A stretch of DNA of 64,000 nt. Source: JAGNXB01 sp942490895. Lineage in GTDB: Bacteria > Bacteroidota > Bacteroidia > Chitinophagales > Saprospiraceae. Under the pieces are notes generated by a model, which did not search any database, was not told the origin of the DNA, and was given only the letters and a program-made list of their open reading frames with translations. Made by a program: the position numbers and the translations under genes. This document shows positions 16,996 through 26,473 of the stretch, one piece after another. The stretch lies in assembly GCA_942490895.1 (NCBI GenBank), contig CALNZC010000080.1:1-64000 (forward strand), given 5' to 3'. How positions within the stretch are numbered: position 1 is the stretch's first letter; each line of letters begins with the position of its first letter.

Positions 16996-17324
16996 AACTC
17001 TTCGTCCTCTGGAGCCAGTCGAACGACCAGTCCATCGATGTTCTCATTGATTTTGATCTGGCAACCCAGACGGCTGTTTTCCTGGACAAAAAAGGCCTGA
17101 TCCATCATGTCCTCCTCTTCGTGAGACGCTTCAGGAAGCTCGTGTTCACTTTCGATATAGAGATGGCAAGTCGAGCAGAGGGCCATTCCCCCACAAGTGC
17201 CTTTCACGGGTAGTTCACTGGCCTTGCAAAGCTCCATCAGGTTGAGGCCCATGTCCGTTGGCGCCTCTAGATGGTGAATCTCACCTTGCCGATCATAGAG
17301 CGTGATCTGGATAATGTCTTTCAT
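16992..17324 (-). CDS. 2Fe-2S ferredoxin (adrenodoxin type)
   Basis: A 110-residue [2Fe-2S] electron carrier. The cluster ligands are in KGTCGGMALCSTC (C-x5-C-x2-C) with the fourth Cys in SRLGCQI, the spacing of adrenodoxin/Isc-type ferredoxins. The protein is very acidic, as expected for a carrier docking to reductases. Start chosen at 17324 (MKDIIQITLYD); an upstream Met at 17378 would overlap the reductase gene. The next gene upstream encodes a ferredoxin-NADP reductase, its probable electron donor. Its stop overlaps that of the convergent rfbB. Confidence 0.92.
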   Translation of the reverse strand: MKDIIQITLYDRQGEIHHLEAPTDMGLNLMELCKASELPVKGTCGGMALCSTCHLYIESEHELPEASHEEEDMMDQAFFVQENSRLGCQIKINENIDGLVVRLAPEDEEF

Positions 17325-17370
17325 ATGCTGCAAAGAAACGCCGTAAGGGGAAGGGTTGTTGTGATCGGAG

Positions 17371-18402
17371 TTACGCACCGGGATTGATCCCTTCTATGCC
17401 GGTCACCGTGGTGTATTTGAAACTCAATTTTTTACCGGGAAAAGCCAACTGGAATGCAGATTGAACCATCAGCGTTGCTTCATGGAATCCACAGAGGATC
17501 AGTTTCAGTTTGCCGGTATAGGTATTGATATCTCCGATAGCATAGATCCCCGGTACATTGGTACTATAATCCAGGGTGTTGACAATAATGGCGTTTTTGT
17601 CGAGTTCCAATCCCCAATTGGCAATGGGCCCCAACTTGGGAGACAAGCCAAAGAGGGGGAGGAATATATCCGTAGGGACGATGAGCTCCGGTTTGTCAGA
17701 GGAGGAGATGGTCACGGATTCCAGGTTGCCATTTCCAGATAATCCGATGACCTGGGCATTGGTGATCAATTTGATCTGACCGGAGCTGGCCAGCTTTTCG
17801 ACTTTTTCTACTGAATCGGGGGCACCTCTGAACTCTGTGCGTCGGTGAACCATAGTGATCTCGGAACCATGTTCAGCGAGATAGATCGCCCAGTCGAGTG
17901 CAGAATCGCCTCCTCCTGCGATCACCACCTTCTTGTTGGCAAAATCAGCGGGATCCTTGACGATGTAATAAACACCCTTGTCTTCAAAGTCTGCGATGTT
18001 TGAGATCGGTGGTTTTCGCGGTTCGAAAACGCCCAGTCCCCCCGCAATGGCAATGGCTGGGGCCAGGTGTTGCGTGCCTTTATCAGTAGTAACCAGAAAA
18101 CGTCCATCCGCTTGTTTTTGGATGGTCTCCGCACGCTCTCCCAGGGTGAACCCCGGCTCAAAAGGAGCGATCTGTTCCATCAGGTTACTGATCAGGTCAC
18201 CAGCCAGAACAGAGGGAAGGCCGGGGACATCATAGATGGGTTTTTTGGGATAGATCTCCGTCAATTGACCACCGGGTTGTGGCAGATAGTCGATGAGATG
18301 GCTGCGCATCTTCAGCAATCCAGCTTCAAAGACGGCAAAGAGGCCAGCCGGCCCGGCACCAATAATCAGGAGGTCAGTCTGGATCGGTTCACGAGAATTC
18401 AT
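17371..18402 (-). CDS. ferredoxin--NADP(+) reductase, thioredoxin-reductase-like
   Basis: A 343-residue FAD-dependent pyridine nucleotide reductase of the YumC/type-2 FNR group. FAD is bound by IIGAGPAGL near the N-terminus, NADPH by IAGGGDSALDWA near residue 165, and a second FAD motif, GIYAIGDI, is near the C-terminus. The redox CxxC of thioredoxin reductases is absent, which is what separates this group from TrxB. The ferredoxin gene lies 46 bases downstream on the same strand, so the pair likely forms an electron-transfer module. The acceptor pathway is not visible here. Confidence 0.9.
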   Translation of the reverse strand: MNSREPIQTDLLIIGAGPAGLFAVFEAGLLKMRSHLIDYLPQPGGQLTEIYPKKPIYDVPGLPSVLAGDLISNLMEQIAPFEPGFTLGERAETIQKQADGRFLVTTDKGTQHLAPAIAIAGGLGVFEPRKPPISNIADFEDKGVYYIVKDPADFANKKVVIAGGGDSALDWAIYLAEHGSEITMVHRRTEFRGAPDSVEKVEKLASSGQIKLITNAQVIGLSGNGNLESVTISSSDKPELIVPTDIFLPLFGLSPKLGPIANWGLELDKNAIIVNTLDYSTNVPGIYAIGDINTYTGKLKLILCGFHEATLMVQSAFQLAFPGKKLSFKYTTVTGIEGINPGA

Positions 18403-18440
18403 GCGGAAAAGGAGCTAAATGTAGAATTGAACATGGATGA

Positions 18441-19223
18441 TTAGTGTCCGGTAAATTCGGGTTTCCGTTTTTCGATAAAGGCTTTGGAGCCTTCTCGGAA
18501 ATCATGCGTGCCGCAGGTATATCCAAAAGACTCGACTTCAAAATGGAACCCATCCGTCGCTTCTGTAAAATAGGCATTGACGGCTTCGATGACTTTCCGA
18601 ACAGCCACAGGCCCCTTGGTGTTGATTTTTAGCAGGATCTCGCGGGCTTTGGCTACTTCTTCGCCACTGGGGACGACATGATTGACCAGCCCCCATCGGA
18701 GGGCGTCTTCTGCATTGATGAGATCGGCGGTGAGCAGTAATTCAATGGCTTTTCCCTTTCCGATATACTGGACCAATCGCTGGGTGCCGCCATATCCTGG
18801 AATGAGGCCGAGGTTGACTTCTGGTTGTCCGAATTTGGCATGTGCTCCGGCAATGCGCATATGGCAAGCCATGGCCAGTTCACACCCACCCCCCAACGCA
18901 TATCCATTCACGGCAGCAATCACGGGGACCCGACTTTTTTCGATCAGAAAGTAGGTCTCATGTCCTGTGGCGGAGAGGTGTTTTCCTTCCTGAGCAGAAA
19001 AGTTGGCGAATTCTTTAATGTCTGCTCCGGCAGCAAAAGCTTTCGGCCCGGCACCGGTGAGAATGACCCCGGAAATCTCTTCATGATCGGGGATGTATTG
19101 CCCGAATAAACGATGCAGGGAAGCCATGGTGGCCATATTAATGGCATTGAGAGCGGACTCCCGGGTTATGGTGACCAGTAGAATGCCATCCTGAAGGTCT
19201 AAATGCAGGTTTTCAAAGGTCAT
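18441..19223 (-). CDS. enoyl-CoA hydratase/isomerase (crotonase family)
   Basis: A 260-residue crotonase, the normal length for a short-chain enoyl-CoA hydratase. The CoA and oxyanion-hole segment AFAAGADIKEFA and the second oxyanion strand NGYALGGGCELAMACH are present, and the catalytic glutamates fall in GGGCELAMACHMRIAG and FGQPEVNLGLIPGYGGTQRL. Hydration of 2-enoyl-CoA in fatty-acid or amino-acid breakdown is the likely reaction. A TACCTTTG box at 19249-19256 lies upstream. It precedes the FNR gene by 38 bases and may share a transcript with it. Confidence 0.92.
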   Translation of the reverse strand: MTFENLHLDLQDGILLVTITRESALNAINMATMASLHRLFGQYIPDHEEISGVILTGAGPKAFAAGADIKEFANFSAQEGKHLSATGHETYFLIEKSRVPVIAAVNGYALGGGCELAMACHMRIAGAHAKFGQPEVNLGLIPGYGGTQRLVQYIGKGKAIELLLTADLINAEDALRWGLVNHVVPSGEEVAKAREILLKINTKGPVAVRKVIEAVNAYFTEATDGFHFEVESFGYTCGTHDFREGSKAFIEKRKPEFTGH

Positions 19224-19248
19224 GGAGATGACTATTGTTGATTCGCCG

Positions 19249-19256
19249 CAAAGGTA
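19249..19256 (-). promoter_or_regulatory. -7 box upstream of crotonase
   Basis: TACCTTTG on the minus strand, 25 bases before the crotonase ATG. No -33 TTTG at the usual spacing. Confidence 0.45.
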
Positions 19257-19271
19257 ATCAATGACAACGCC

Positions 19272-20552
19272 TTAATGGGATGATCCCAATTGCTTTTGAT
19301 AGTGAGCAATATGCTGGCCAGAAACAACAGGGTATCCATAATTGCGGATCATCGCTTGTCGGGCATGCAGTCCCCAATCCACTTGTACACTCGCCTCAAG
19401 TTTGATGAAGGCATGCAAGGCCTCACAAAGCGCATCGGCATTTCCGGACGCAGCCAGCAGTCCATTCTGACCATGATCGATCATTTCGGGCACACCACCT
19501 GAGTCAAAAGCCACTACGGGAGTTTCACAGGACATGGCCTCGAGCACGGTATTGGGAAGGTTGTCCTCAAGAGAGGGGAGGATGAAGAGATTGGCGGCCT
19601 GGTAAGCCTCCAGGATATCCCTCAAGTCTGTTCGAAAGCCGAGCGGATGGACACGAAAGGGCAAGGCCGCCTGCTGATCGGCATCGAATTTTCCTAATAC
19701 GGCCAGGGTGATCTCTTGATGGACATCTGATGGCAATTGTTCCGCCAGACGGGTCAGCGCCTGAGAGAGCAAATGGAATCCTTTCCTTTTGTCATTGACA
19801 TTCATTGCCACAAAGAGAAAGACCAGGCCATCTGCTGGAAGGCCGAGGCGATGCCGTGCACCTTGGGAGTCGCCCGGAAGATATCGGTCTGTGTTCACAC
19901 CCATGGGGAGGTGGAAGACCTCTTTGGATTGGAATAGGGCGCTTTTTCGGGCTTCTTTCTGTAACCACTGGCTGGAGGTGGATACTTGAAATGATGCATT
20001 TTTGAGCAATGTTGATTTTTGGGCGAGAATCGCTGCAGAGAGATCGTTTTTGCCGGGATGTTTCAAGTAGGGACAATGTCCGCATGCACGGGTGAAGCCA
20101 GTACAGTTTCCTGCGTAATGGCAACCGCCGGTAAAGGCCCACATGTCCTGTAGATGCCAGACCACGGGTTTGCCCAGGTTGCTCAATCGGGCCAATTCAG
20201 CAATGGATAGAAAGCCCTTTTGTACCCAATGCGGGTTGAGGATATCCGCATCCTGAACCCAGGGATGATCACTGATACGTTGTCCCAGGTCGGCGATGGA
20301 AAAGGAGAACCAGTCCTCTCTTCTGGCGGCGTGACGAATGAATCGAAATCGTTCCGTCCATTCCAGGAGTTGGACTTTTTTCTGATGGATGAATCCCGTG
20401 CCTGATGCTGTAATCCAGGGGGTATCCTCCCGGGCTGTACGGACCAGCATGCGAGCGTCAACACCGGCCTGGCGGAGGGCTTCCACATGGCGAAAGGCTG
20501 CTTCTGCGGCGCCTCCTTGCCGATCAAATGTACTGAGGACGGTGACTTTCAA
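19272..20552 (-). CDS. glycosyltransferase family 4
   Basis: A 426-residue GT-B fold glycosyltransferase. It opens with MKVTVLSTFDRQGGAAEAA, whose GGAA glycine motif is typical of the N-terminal domain. A cysteine cluster, GCHYAGNCTGFTRACGHCPYL, is a hallmark of a Bacteroidota GT4 subgroup. The C-terminal nucleotide-binding motif reads PSLEDNLPNTVLEAMSCETPVVAFDSGGVPEMI, with the EX7E pair. The start codon is TTG: no ATG or GTG exists between the upstream in-frame stop and this codon. A TAGATTTG box lies at 20594-20601. Part of the surface glycan gene group with the flippase upstream. Confidence 0.9.
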   Translation of the reverse strand: MKVTVLSTFDRQGGAAEAAFRHVEALRQAGVDARMLVRTAREDTPWITASGTGFIHQKKVQLLEWTERFRFIRHAARREDWFSFSIADLGQRISDHPWVQDADILNPHWVQKGFLSIAELARLSNLGKPVVWHLQDMWAFTGGCHYAGNCTGFTRACGHCPYLKHPGKNDLSAAILAQKSTLLKNASFQVSTSSQWLQKEARKSALFQSKEVFHLPMGVNTDRYLPGDSQGARHRLGLPADGLVFLFVAMNVNDKRKGFHLLSQALTRLAEQLPSDVHQEITLAVLGKFDADQQAALPFRVHPLGFRTDLRDILEAYQAANLFILPSLEDNLPNTVLEAMSCETPVVAFDSGGVPEMIDHGQNGLLAASGNADALCEALHAFIKLEASVQVDWGLHARQAMIRNYGYPVVSGQHIAHYQKQLGSSH

Positions 20553-20593
20553 AAAGAAACGTTCAATTCGGGTTTAGACTATTCTTCACCGGA

Positions 20594-20601
20594 CAAATCT
20601 A
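20594..20601 (-). promoter_or_regulatory. -7 box upstream of GT4
   Basis: TAGATTTG on the minus strand, with a TTTG 23 bases further upstream (20628-20625), slightly longer than the usual spacer. It lies 41 bases before the TTG start of the glycosyltransferase. Confidence 0.5.
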
Positions 20602-20721
20602 AACCATGCCAAATGAATAGCAGACAAATGATCTTCATTATGCGGGAATATTCCCTTCGACGACATCCGTTTGAGTGGACAAACTATTGCAGTACCCATA
20701 GGGCATGTGGGCATCAATTTC

Positions 20722-22206
20722 TTATTTGTTTCTGCGGATTCTGGATAAAAGCTTCACTAGTAAAGAGTGCATATCCTCAGATATGTGACCATACCAGAGC
20801 CCTGTGAGGTAAATGAGTGAAATCAGACTTGTGCGGAGAATGAGATTAATCAAGTGATGACCCTCCAGTGGGAGAAGCGTGAAAAGGGTATACACCAAAA
20901 TGGTCAGGCCGACTATTTTCATCAATCCTGAAGTAAAGGGATGCATGCCATAATGTCGATAGATCACAATGGCTTTAAACAGATTATAGAGGGCATAGGA
21001 GATCAGGGTGGCCAGTGCCGCTCCTGTGATTCCCATTTGCTTGATCAGGATGAAATTGAGAATCAGGTTTATGACAGCCAAAATCAGGATGCCATAAAAG
21101 TTCCACCGGAATAGTTTGGAATAAGCGATGATTTCTGAATTGGCACCAGTCAGCAGATTGATCAAATAGGCCAGTCCTAAATAGAACAGGGCATCCTGAT
21201 TTTGGCCGATCAGCAGACTGTTTGGCATCAGGGCATAGATATCATCCAGATTGAGGATGATCAGGAGGAAGATGATTGATCCTGCGACAAAACTGTTTAC
21301 AGATGACTTTTTATACAAGGATTGGATTTCAGCCAAATCCTCTTTTTCCCACGCTTTCATAATGATTGGACCGGCAACCGCCGTGATCGCCACCAATGGT
21401 CGATTGATCAAATTAGCCATGATCGCTGCAATACCATAGATACCGGTTGCCTGCGGGGAGAGCAAGGTGCCAATCATAAAGACATCGAGATTGACTGCCA
21501 CAGAAGCGCCCATGCTCCCCAGTACCCCATACCCTGCATACACGCCCATTTGCCGAAGTAATGGTCCCTTGAAAAACGCCCAATCGATTTTCCAGGACAA
21601 TTGATCGAGGTGATGCAGGTAGACTAATAAGCCTAGAAAAACGATGACAAAGTTGAGGAGGACGCCCACGATGAGGGCCTGGTAATCCCACCATCCAAAA
21701 TGGACCAACAGAATGAATATGGGGAGAGAGACTTTGATCAGCAAGTCATTCAGCAAACTGGGAACGACAATCCGATGAAAGTTGCTGATATACATGCTCA
21801 TAACCTGAATCGCTCCACGAAGAATCAGGATGGGGATGAAAAAGTAGAGGTACAATACATAAAGTGGGGAGACCGATCCATAGTAATCGATGATGCGTCC
21901 CCAGAAGAGATATGCAGATAAAGCTATGACTGAAGCACCTGCCAGGCACAACACCAGTAACCAGGTGATAAATCCATGGTGACCGGAAGATTTGTCTTCA
22001 GCCTGCCCAAAAAATCGAACAGGCAAAGCGATAGCCCCCAAGGTGGACAGGGGGATAAACAACACAGCTGAGTCCATCAGAAACCTGACCAGACCATAAG
22101 CCTCGGTCTCCAAAGGATAGATGAAAAGCATGGAGATCAAGCCAATGCCTATTCCGAAATAATTCAGAATCACATATTTTAGACCTTGTCGACGGATCAC
22201 GCCCAT
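20722..22206 (-). CDS. Wzx-like polysaccharide flippase (MOP superfamily)
   Basis: About 494 residues with some 12-14 hydrophobic helices along the whole length, the layout of lipid-linked oligosaccharide flippases. Bacteroidota members commonly begin MG(V/I)I(R/K)RQGLK, which is exactly what follows the ATG at 22206. A GTG at 22284 in the same frame would add 26 residues, but a TACCTTTG promoter box at 22222-22229 sits between the two, so 22206 is preferred. It would move polymer repeat units across the inner membrane. Flanked by glycosyltransferases and divergent from a methyltransferase gene. Confidence 0.9.
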   Translation of the reverse strand: MGVIRRQGLKYVILNYFGIGIGLISMLFIYPLETEAYGLVRFLMDSAVLFIPLSTLGAIALPVRFFGQAEDKSSGHHGFITWLLVLCLAGASVIALSAYLFWGRIIDYYGSVSPLYVLYLYFFIPILILRGAIQVMSMYISNFHRIVVPSLLNDLLIKVSLPIFILLVHFGWWDYQALIVGVLLNFVIVFLGLLVYLHHLDQLSWKIDWAFFKGPLLRQMGVYAGYGVLGSMGASVAVNLDVFMIGTLLSPQATGIYGIAAIMANLINRPLVAITAVAGPIIMKAWEKEDLAEIQSLYKKSSVNSFVAGSIIFLLIILNLDDIYALMPNSLLIGQNQDALFYLGLAYLINLLTGANSEIIAYSKLFRWNFYGILILAVINLILNFILIKQMGITGAALATLISYALYNLFKAIVIYRHYGMHPFTSGLMKIVGLTILVYTLFTLLPLEGHHLINLILRTSLISLIYLTGLWYGHISEDMHSLLVKLLSRIRRNK

Positions 22207-22221
22207 GCCAGAACTTTCAAA

Positions 22222-22229
22222 CAAAGGTA
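22222..22229 (-). promoter_or_regulatory. -7 box deciding the flippase start
   Basis: TACCTTTG on the minus strand, 15 bases before the ATG at 22206. It supports that start rather than the upstream GTG at 22284. Confidence 0.5.
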
Positions 22230-22307
22230 GAAGCCTTACAACATGATCAGGGGGTTTGAGGTGTTCTTTGATAAATTTCCTCACTTTTGGGCTTGTATAC
22301 CATTCGT

Positions 22308-23015
22308 ATGATCAACCTTTTCCAGGATATCCCCCTCAGTAGTCGATACCTAGATTATTATATTCCGCGGAATGCACTTTTTCGCGCAGTGGAAACTGCC
22401 CTTCCAGGATTTTCCGGGAAGGTGTTGGATATTGGTTGCGGCAGTATGCCCTACAAGGCTATGATCCTGAAATCTGAACAGGTGAATTCTTACGCGGGGC
22501 TGGATATTCAAACCGCCCTGGACTATGATGGGACTCCACCGGATCTGACCTGGGATGGGTTGACCATGCCCATTGCTGATAATACTTATGATTGTGGGCT
22601 TTCTACTGAAGTCTTGGAACACGTACCTGATCCAAAGCCTTTTTTACAGGAGACCTTCCGGGTTTTGAAACCTGGAGGAACGTACTTTTTCACCGTTCCA
22701 TTTTTATGGCCCCTGCATGAAGTTCCACACGACGTTTGCCGTTATACGCCATTTACATTGCGGCGGATAATGGAAGATGCCGGTTTTCAGGTGGTTCATC
22801 TTCAGGCTTTAGGGGGCTGGAATGCAGCTTTGGGGCAATTGATTGCCTTGTGGACCCGTAGAAGTATCCGAAATGTGGTCTTGAAGAAACTCGTCAGCAT
22901 TCTGGCCATGCCATTGGTCTGGTTTCTCGCCAAGACAGATCGTATCCCTGAACATTTCACAGAGGGCCAAATGATTACCGGACTTTGGGGTGTCGTCCAA
23001 AAACCGGAACACTGA
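22308..23015 (+). CDS. class I SAM-dependent methyltransferase
   Basis: A 235-residue methyltransferase with the Rossmann-like SAM fold. Motif I is VLDIGCGSMPYKAMI (about residues 39-53); motif II falls near YAGLDIQ; the post-I region STEVLEHVPDPKPFLQETFRVLKPGG is the usual Methyltransf_11 pattern. The ATG at 22308 is preferred over a TTG seven codons upstream. Its stop overlaps the start of the following glycosyltransferase (TGATG), so the pair is translationally coupled and it probably methylates a sugar or lipid-linked glycan (inference). Confidence 0.88.
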   Translation: MINLFQDIPLSSRYLDYYIPRNALFRAVETALPGFSGKVLDIGCGSMPYKAMILKSEQVNSYAGLDIQTALDYDGTPPDLTWDGLTMPIADNTYDCGLSTEVLEHVPDPKPFLQETFRVLKPGGTYFFTVPFLWPLHEVPHDVCRYTPFTLRRIMEDAGFQVVHLQALGGWNAALGQLIALWTRRSIRNVVLKKLVSILAMPLVWFLAKTDRIPEHFTEGQMITGLWGVVQKPEH

Positions 23016-24175
23016 TGAAAATACTGGTCTTTGTCCGTGAATTCGCTGCACCGACGCTTACGTTTATCTATAATGAGATCAAGGCCATCGCAGACCAACA
23101 TGAAGTGTTGGTGATGACCACAGAACGGTCAAATGAGGACCGATTTCCATTTTCGAATGTACAAGTGGTCCCCTTGCATGACAATCGTTTCATTGCCAAA
23201 CAGATTCGTCGATTTCAAGATGACAATTGGGGCCCAGCATTTCTGAATAAGCGTATTCGGCGCACTATTGCGCAAACCGTACAGTCCTTCAAGCCAGATC
23301 TGATTCACGTGCATTTTGGCGGACAGGGTTGGATATTTCTGTCCAACTGGCCTGAAAATAAGATTCCCGTGGTGCTGAGTTTTCATGGTTATGATGCATC
23401 GATGAAACTACGATCTTCTCGCTATCGCCAGCAGTGCAGAAAGGTGTTGAACAGAACAGATGTGACCCCGATTTTTGTCTCGAACAACATGGCTGCAAGA
23501 ATGGAGCGTGCCATAGGTCCGATACCTGATCATCAGCTCTTGTATTATGGGACAGATCTGGAATTCTTTAAACGGACACAGAAAACACCTGCGCCTAGGA
23601 ATCCACTGACCTTTCTCCAGGTCTCTTCCTTTACAGCAAAAAAAGGTCATGCCTATACTATTCAAGCATTTGCTCACTTTGTGAGCAGTCTGCCAAAGGA
23701 GAAGGAGGTGCGTTTGATTCTCGCTGGGGATGGACAAAACCTATCTGCCTGCCGACAACTAGTAACTCAATTAGGCCTGGATCAGATCGTTGAATTTCCG
23801 GGATTGGTGACACCTGCAAAAAGCAGGGAGTTGATGGAGATAGCACATGTCTTTGTGCATCATTCTGTGACGCCTGAAGAATCAGGTGACCAGGAAGGCA
23901 TTCCGAATGCGATAATGGAGGCAATGGCCATGGAGCTTCCTGTAGTATCTACCGTTCATTCGGGCATCCCGGAGTTGGTAGAGGACAAGGTCAATGGGTT
24001 TCTGGTTGCGGAACGTGATGTGGGTGCCTATACAAATGCATTGCATGCCATCTCAGAATGGCCCCTACAAAGTCAAAATCGGGAAAAAGTGCAACGATTA
24101 TTCTCGCGAGATGGTCACCTGGATCATCTCAATGAGATTTATCAAAAGGAGATCAAGCAGATGGGTGCTTTGTGA
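23015..24175 (+). CDS. glycosyltransferase family 4
   Basis: A 386-residue retaining GT-B glycosyltransferase. The N-terminal domain has IHVHFGGQGW and VVLSFHGYDAS; the C-terminal domain has LQVSSFTAKKGH, RLILAGDGQNL and EGIPNAIMEAMAMELPVVSTVHSGIPELV, where the EX7E pair contacts the nucleotide sugar. This arrangement (SFHG...GYD) is common in exopolysaccharide transferases of the AmsK/WcaL type. It starts on the last base of the methyltransferase stop codon. Confidence 0.9.
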   Translation: MKILVFVREFAAPTLTFIYNEIKAIADQHEVLVMTTERSNEDRFPFSNVQVVPLHDNRFIAKQIRRFQDDNWGPAFLNKRIRRTIAQTVQSFKPDLIHVHFGGQGWIFLSNWPENKIPVVLSFHGYDASMKLRSSRYRQQCRKVLNRTDVTPIFVSNNMAARMERAIGPIPDHQLLYYGTDLEFFKRTQKTPAPRNPLTFLQVSSFTAKKGHAYTIQAFAHFVSSLPKEKEVRLILAGDGQNLSACRQLVTQLGLDQIVEFPGLVTPAKSRELMEIAHVFVHHSVTPEESGDQEGIPNAIMEAMAMELPVVSTVHSGIPELVEDKVNGFLVAERDVGAYTNALHAISEWPLQSQNREKVQRLFSRDGHLDHLNEIYQKEIKQMGAL

Positions 24176-24260
24176 ACAGGGTCAAAGCTGAACATTGGGT
24201 GTATCGTATTGACAAACGTAAAAGGTGCACGAATGACAGGTCCAGAATAGATGATTGCTT

Positions 24261-25406
24261 ATGAAGTTGTTGTTTTTAACCAAAGTAGATTTTAGTGATC
24301 CCGACCTGCTTGGCGTTCGGAAGAAGATTTGTGGTCAGGTAGATGCGCTGAACCGGTCTGGAATGGATGCCGACTTGATCTATATTGATCATCAGCATAT
24401 CCAAATCAGGGAAAAGGGTGTGGATCGCGAGTTGATGTCTCTTGTTTCAGGGGGGAGTCGATTCTGGTTCTATCAATACAAGCTGTTCACGTTCCTTCGG
24501 GCGTCAAAAGGCTATGACACGATCGTTATTCGGCACTTTCAAATGCTTCCTATATTCCTCATTCAATTGTGGATCCTGAAAGTTTTCCAGTGGCCAGAAT
24601 TGAAGGTTGTTCTGGAAATCCCGACGTATCCCTATGTATTAGAACGGAAGTCAACCTCACTGCGGGCTCGATTGGAGGAGTGGGTGGATCAATGGTCGTG
24701 CAAATACTTGATGTCCAGGTCAGTTGATCGGATCTTAACCTATTCACGATTTGATCGAATTTGGGGTATTGAGACCATTCAAACCGATAACGGCATCGCC
24801 ATCCAGGGAACGGAAAAATTGAATCAGATCCCGGAGATGACCACCTTTCGTATGGTCGCTGTATCGGGTCTTGAACGATGGCAGGGGATCGATCGAGTGA
24901 TTCAGGGCATGGCACATGTCAGAGATCAGGCTGAATTGAACATCTCTGTAACATTTCACATTGTGGGAAGTGGATCAGTACAGGAGGAGTTGGAACAATT
25001 GGTCGACCAACTTGCTTTGCGGGATGCCATTGTCTTTCATGGGCCCATGTCCGGGGCGGATTTAGCAGATCTGTTGAAGGACTGCCATGTGGCGGTTGGA
25101 TCTCTGGGAAGACATCGTACAGGGAATGAATATGGACAGACGACAACTCTGAAGGCCCGTGAATATGCACTCGGAGGAATTCCTTTCTTCATGTCCATGG
25201 TCGATCATGATTTCGGTCCAGAATATCCCTTCTGCCTCCAGGTGCCTTCTACGGAAGATCCCATCCAGATTTCAGATGTGGTCAACTGGTATTCAGCGTT
25301 GAAGGCTGAGCATCCGGGTTTCGCAAAAAGGATGTATGATGATGCTGTAAAACGATTAACTTGGGATACCAAACTAGGACCATTGCTTACATATTTACAA
25401 CATTAA
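24261..25406 (+). CDS. probable glycosyltransferase
   Basis: A 381-residue protein, GT4-like but diverged. The N-terminus MKLLFLTKVDFSDPDLLGVRKK resembles GT4 openings; the second domain has VSGLERWQGIDRVIQGM and TFHIVGSGS...EELEQL followed by VFHGPMSGADLADLL and LKAREYALGGIPFF, in place of the usual E(x7)E. It matches glycosyltransferases that have lost the canonical acidic pair, so activity is less certain. The ATG at 24261 is used; a TTG two codons upstream is also in frame. It is 85 bases after the previous glycosyltransferase and 10 before a T9SS protein. Confidence 0.78.
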   Translation: MKLLFLTKVDFSDPDLLGVRKKICGQVDALNRSGMDADLIYIDHQHIQIREKGVDRELMSLVSGGSRFWFYQYKLFTFLRASKGYDTIVIRHFQMLPIFLIQLWILKVFQWPELKVVLEIPTYPYVLERKSTSLRARLEEWVDQWSCKYLMSRSVDRILTYSRFDRIWGIETIQTDNGIAIQGTEKLNQIPEMTTFRMVAVSGLERWQGIDRVIQGMAHVRDQAELNISVTFHIVGSGSVQEELEQLVDQLALRDAIVFHGPMSGADLADLLKDCHVAVGSLGRHRTGNEYGQTTTLKAREYALGGIPFFMSMVDHDFGPEYPFCLQVPSTEDPIQISDVVNWYSALKAEHPGFAKRMYDDAVKRLTWDTKLGPLLTYLQH

Positions 25407-25416
25407 ATAGTTCATC

Positions 25417-26469
25417 ATGAATCCTTCATTACGCCTGCTCAGCGCTCTTTTCTGCTTCCTGCTATACAGCCAAATGGGTCTGGCCCAAACAGAATGGTCT
25501 ATGCAGTTTGATGGGCTGGATGACAAGATCATTGTCGGTGATTCAACGGCTTTCCAGATTTCCGGTCAAGCCACCATCGAATTCTGGTTGTATCTTGAAG
25601 AGCTGGGGCCTGATCTGAAACTACTGGTCAGCAAAGAAGGTGAATACAATATTGGCGTCAGTAAAGAAGGGAACATTTCCTGGGCTTTTGCGAATATCAG
25701 TCCCGGGTGGAATTGGCACTACTCTTCGACACCACTCTCATTGTATACCTGGTATCATGTGGCTGTTCGCTACGACCTGGATTACATAGATCTGTTTATT
25801 AACGGGATTCTTGTTCAAAGTATTCCGTCCTTTGGAATGGTCGGTGACAATGATGCAGATCGGAATACTTTGATCATTGGTGATCGGGAACAGGATATGT
25901 TTAACGATCCGTTCAACGGTAAGATGGATGAGTTTCGATTATGGGATATCGCCCGATCGGATATTCAGATCAATACGACAATGACGACAAAGCTCACAGG
26001 TGAGGAGTCTGGACTCATTGTCTATTATCGATTTGATGAAACTGACAAATCCTGTGATGTCGTCAATTGTACAACCAATGAGTATCACGGAACCAGACTT
26101 GGGGAAACAGGCCCGAACAACCTTCCGCAATACGATAGTGACACACCATTCTTAATGGATGTCCCACAACAAGCAGTGAATGCTTGCCTGATCAGTTCTG
26201 TTGAAGATTTGAATGCAGTTTCAGGTGTCACAATGACCCCCAATCCGGCTTCCGACTACATCAATATTACGATTGATGAAGCGAAACTTCCACGGTGGGA
26301 GGGTCAACGGTTCCTTATTCTAAACGCCTCTGGAAATGTTGCACTGGAATGGCCACTACAAGCTGGATTGACTCAAATTCCGGCAAACCTCCTGCCCAAT
26401 GGCGTCTATGCACTGCGTATCTCTGGACCTTCCGAAATACAGGCATTACGGTTTGTCATTTTAAAATAG
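25417..26469 (+). CDS. LamG-domain secreted protein with T9SS sorting domain
   Basis: A 350-residue exoprotein. It has a signal peptide (to about MGLAQ, residue 24), a concanavalin/LamG-like jelly-roll (about 28-215: MQFDGLDDKIIVGDS, ATIEFWLYLEEL, WYHVAVRYD, FNGKMDEFRLWDIARS) and a type A T9SS sorting domain in the last 80 residues (MTPNPASDYINITID, PNGVYALRIS, FVILK). LamG domains bind glycans or proteins; the ligand is unknown. The gene follows the glycosyltransferase by 10 bases and converges with the large metalloprotease, their stop codons being only 4 bases apart. Confidence 0.9.
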   Translation: MNPSLRLLSALFCFLLYSQMGLAQTEWSMQFDGLDDKIIVGDSTAFQISGQATIEFWLYLEELGPDLKLLVSKEGEYNIGVSKEGNISWAFANISPGWNWHYSSTPLSLYTWYHVAVRYDLDYIDLFINGILVQSIPSFGMVGDNDADRNTLIIGDREQDMFNDPFNGKMDEFRLWDIARSDIQINTTMTTKLTGEESGLIVYYRFDETDKSCDVVNCTTNEYHGTRLGETGPNNLPQYDSDTPFLMDVPQQAVNACLISSVEDLNAVSGVTMTPNPASDYINITIDEAKLPRWEGQRFLILNASGNVALEWPLQAGLTQIPANLLPNGVYALRISGPSEIQALRFVILK

Positions 26470-26473
26470 GGCC

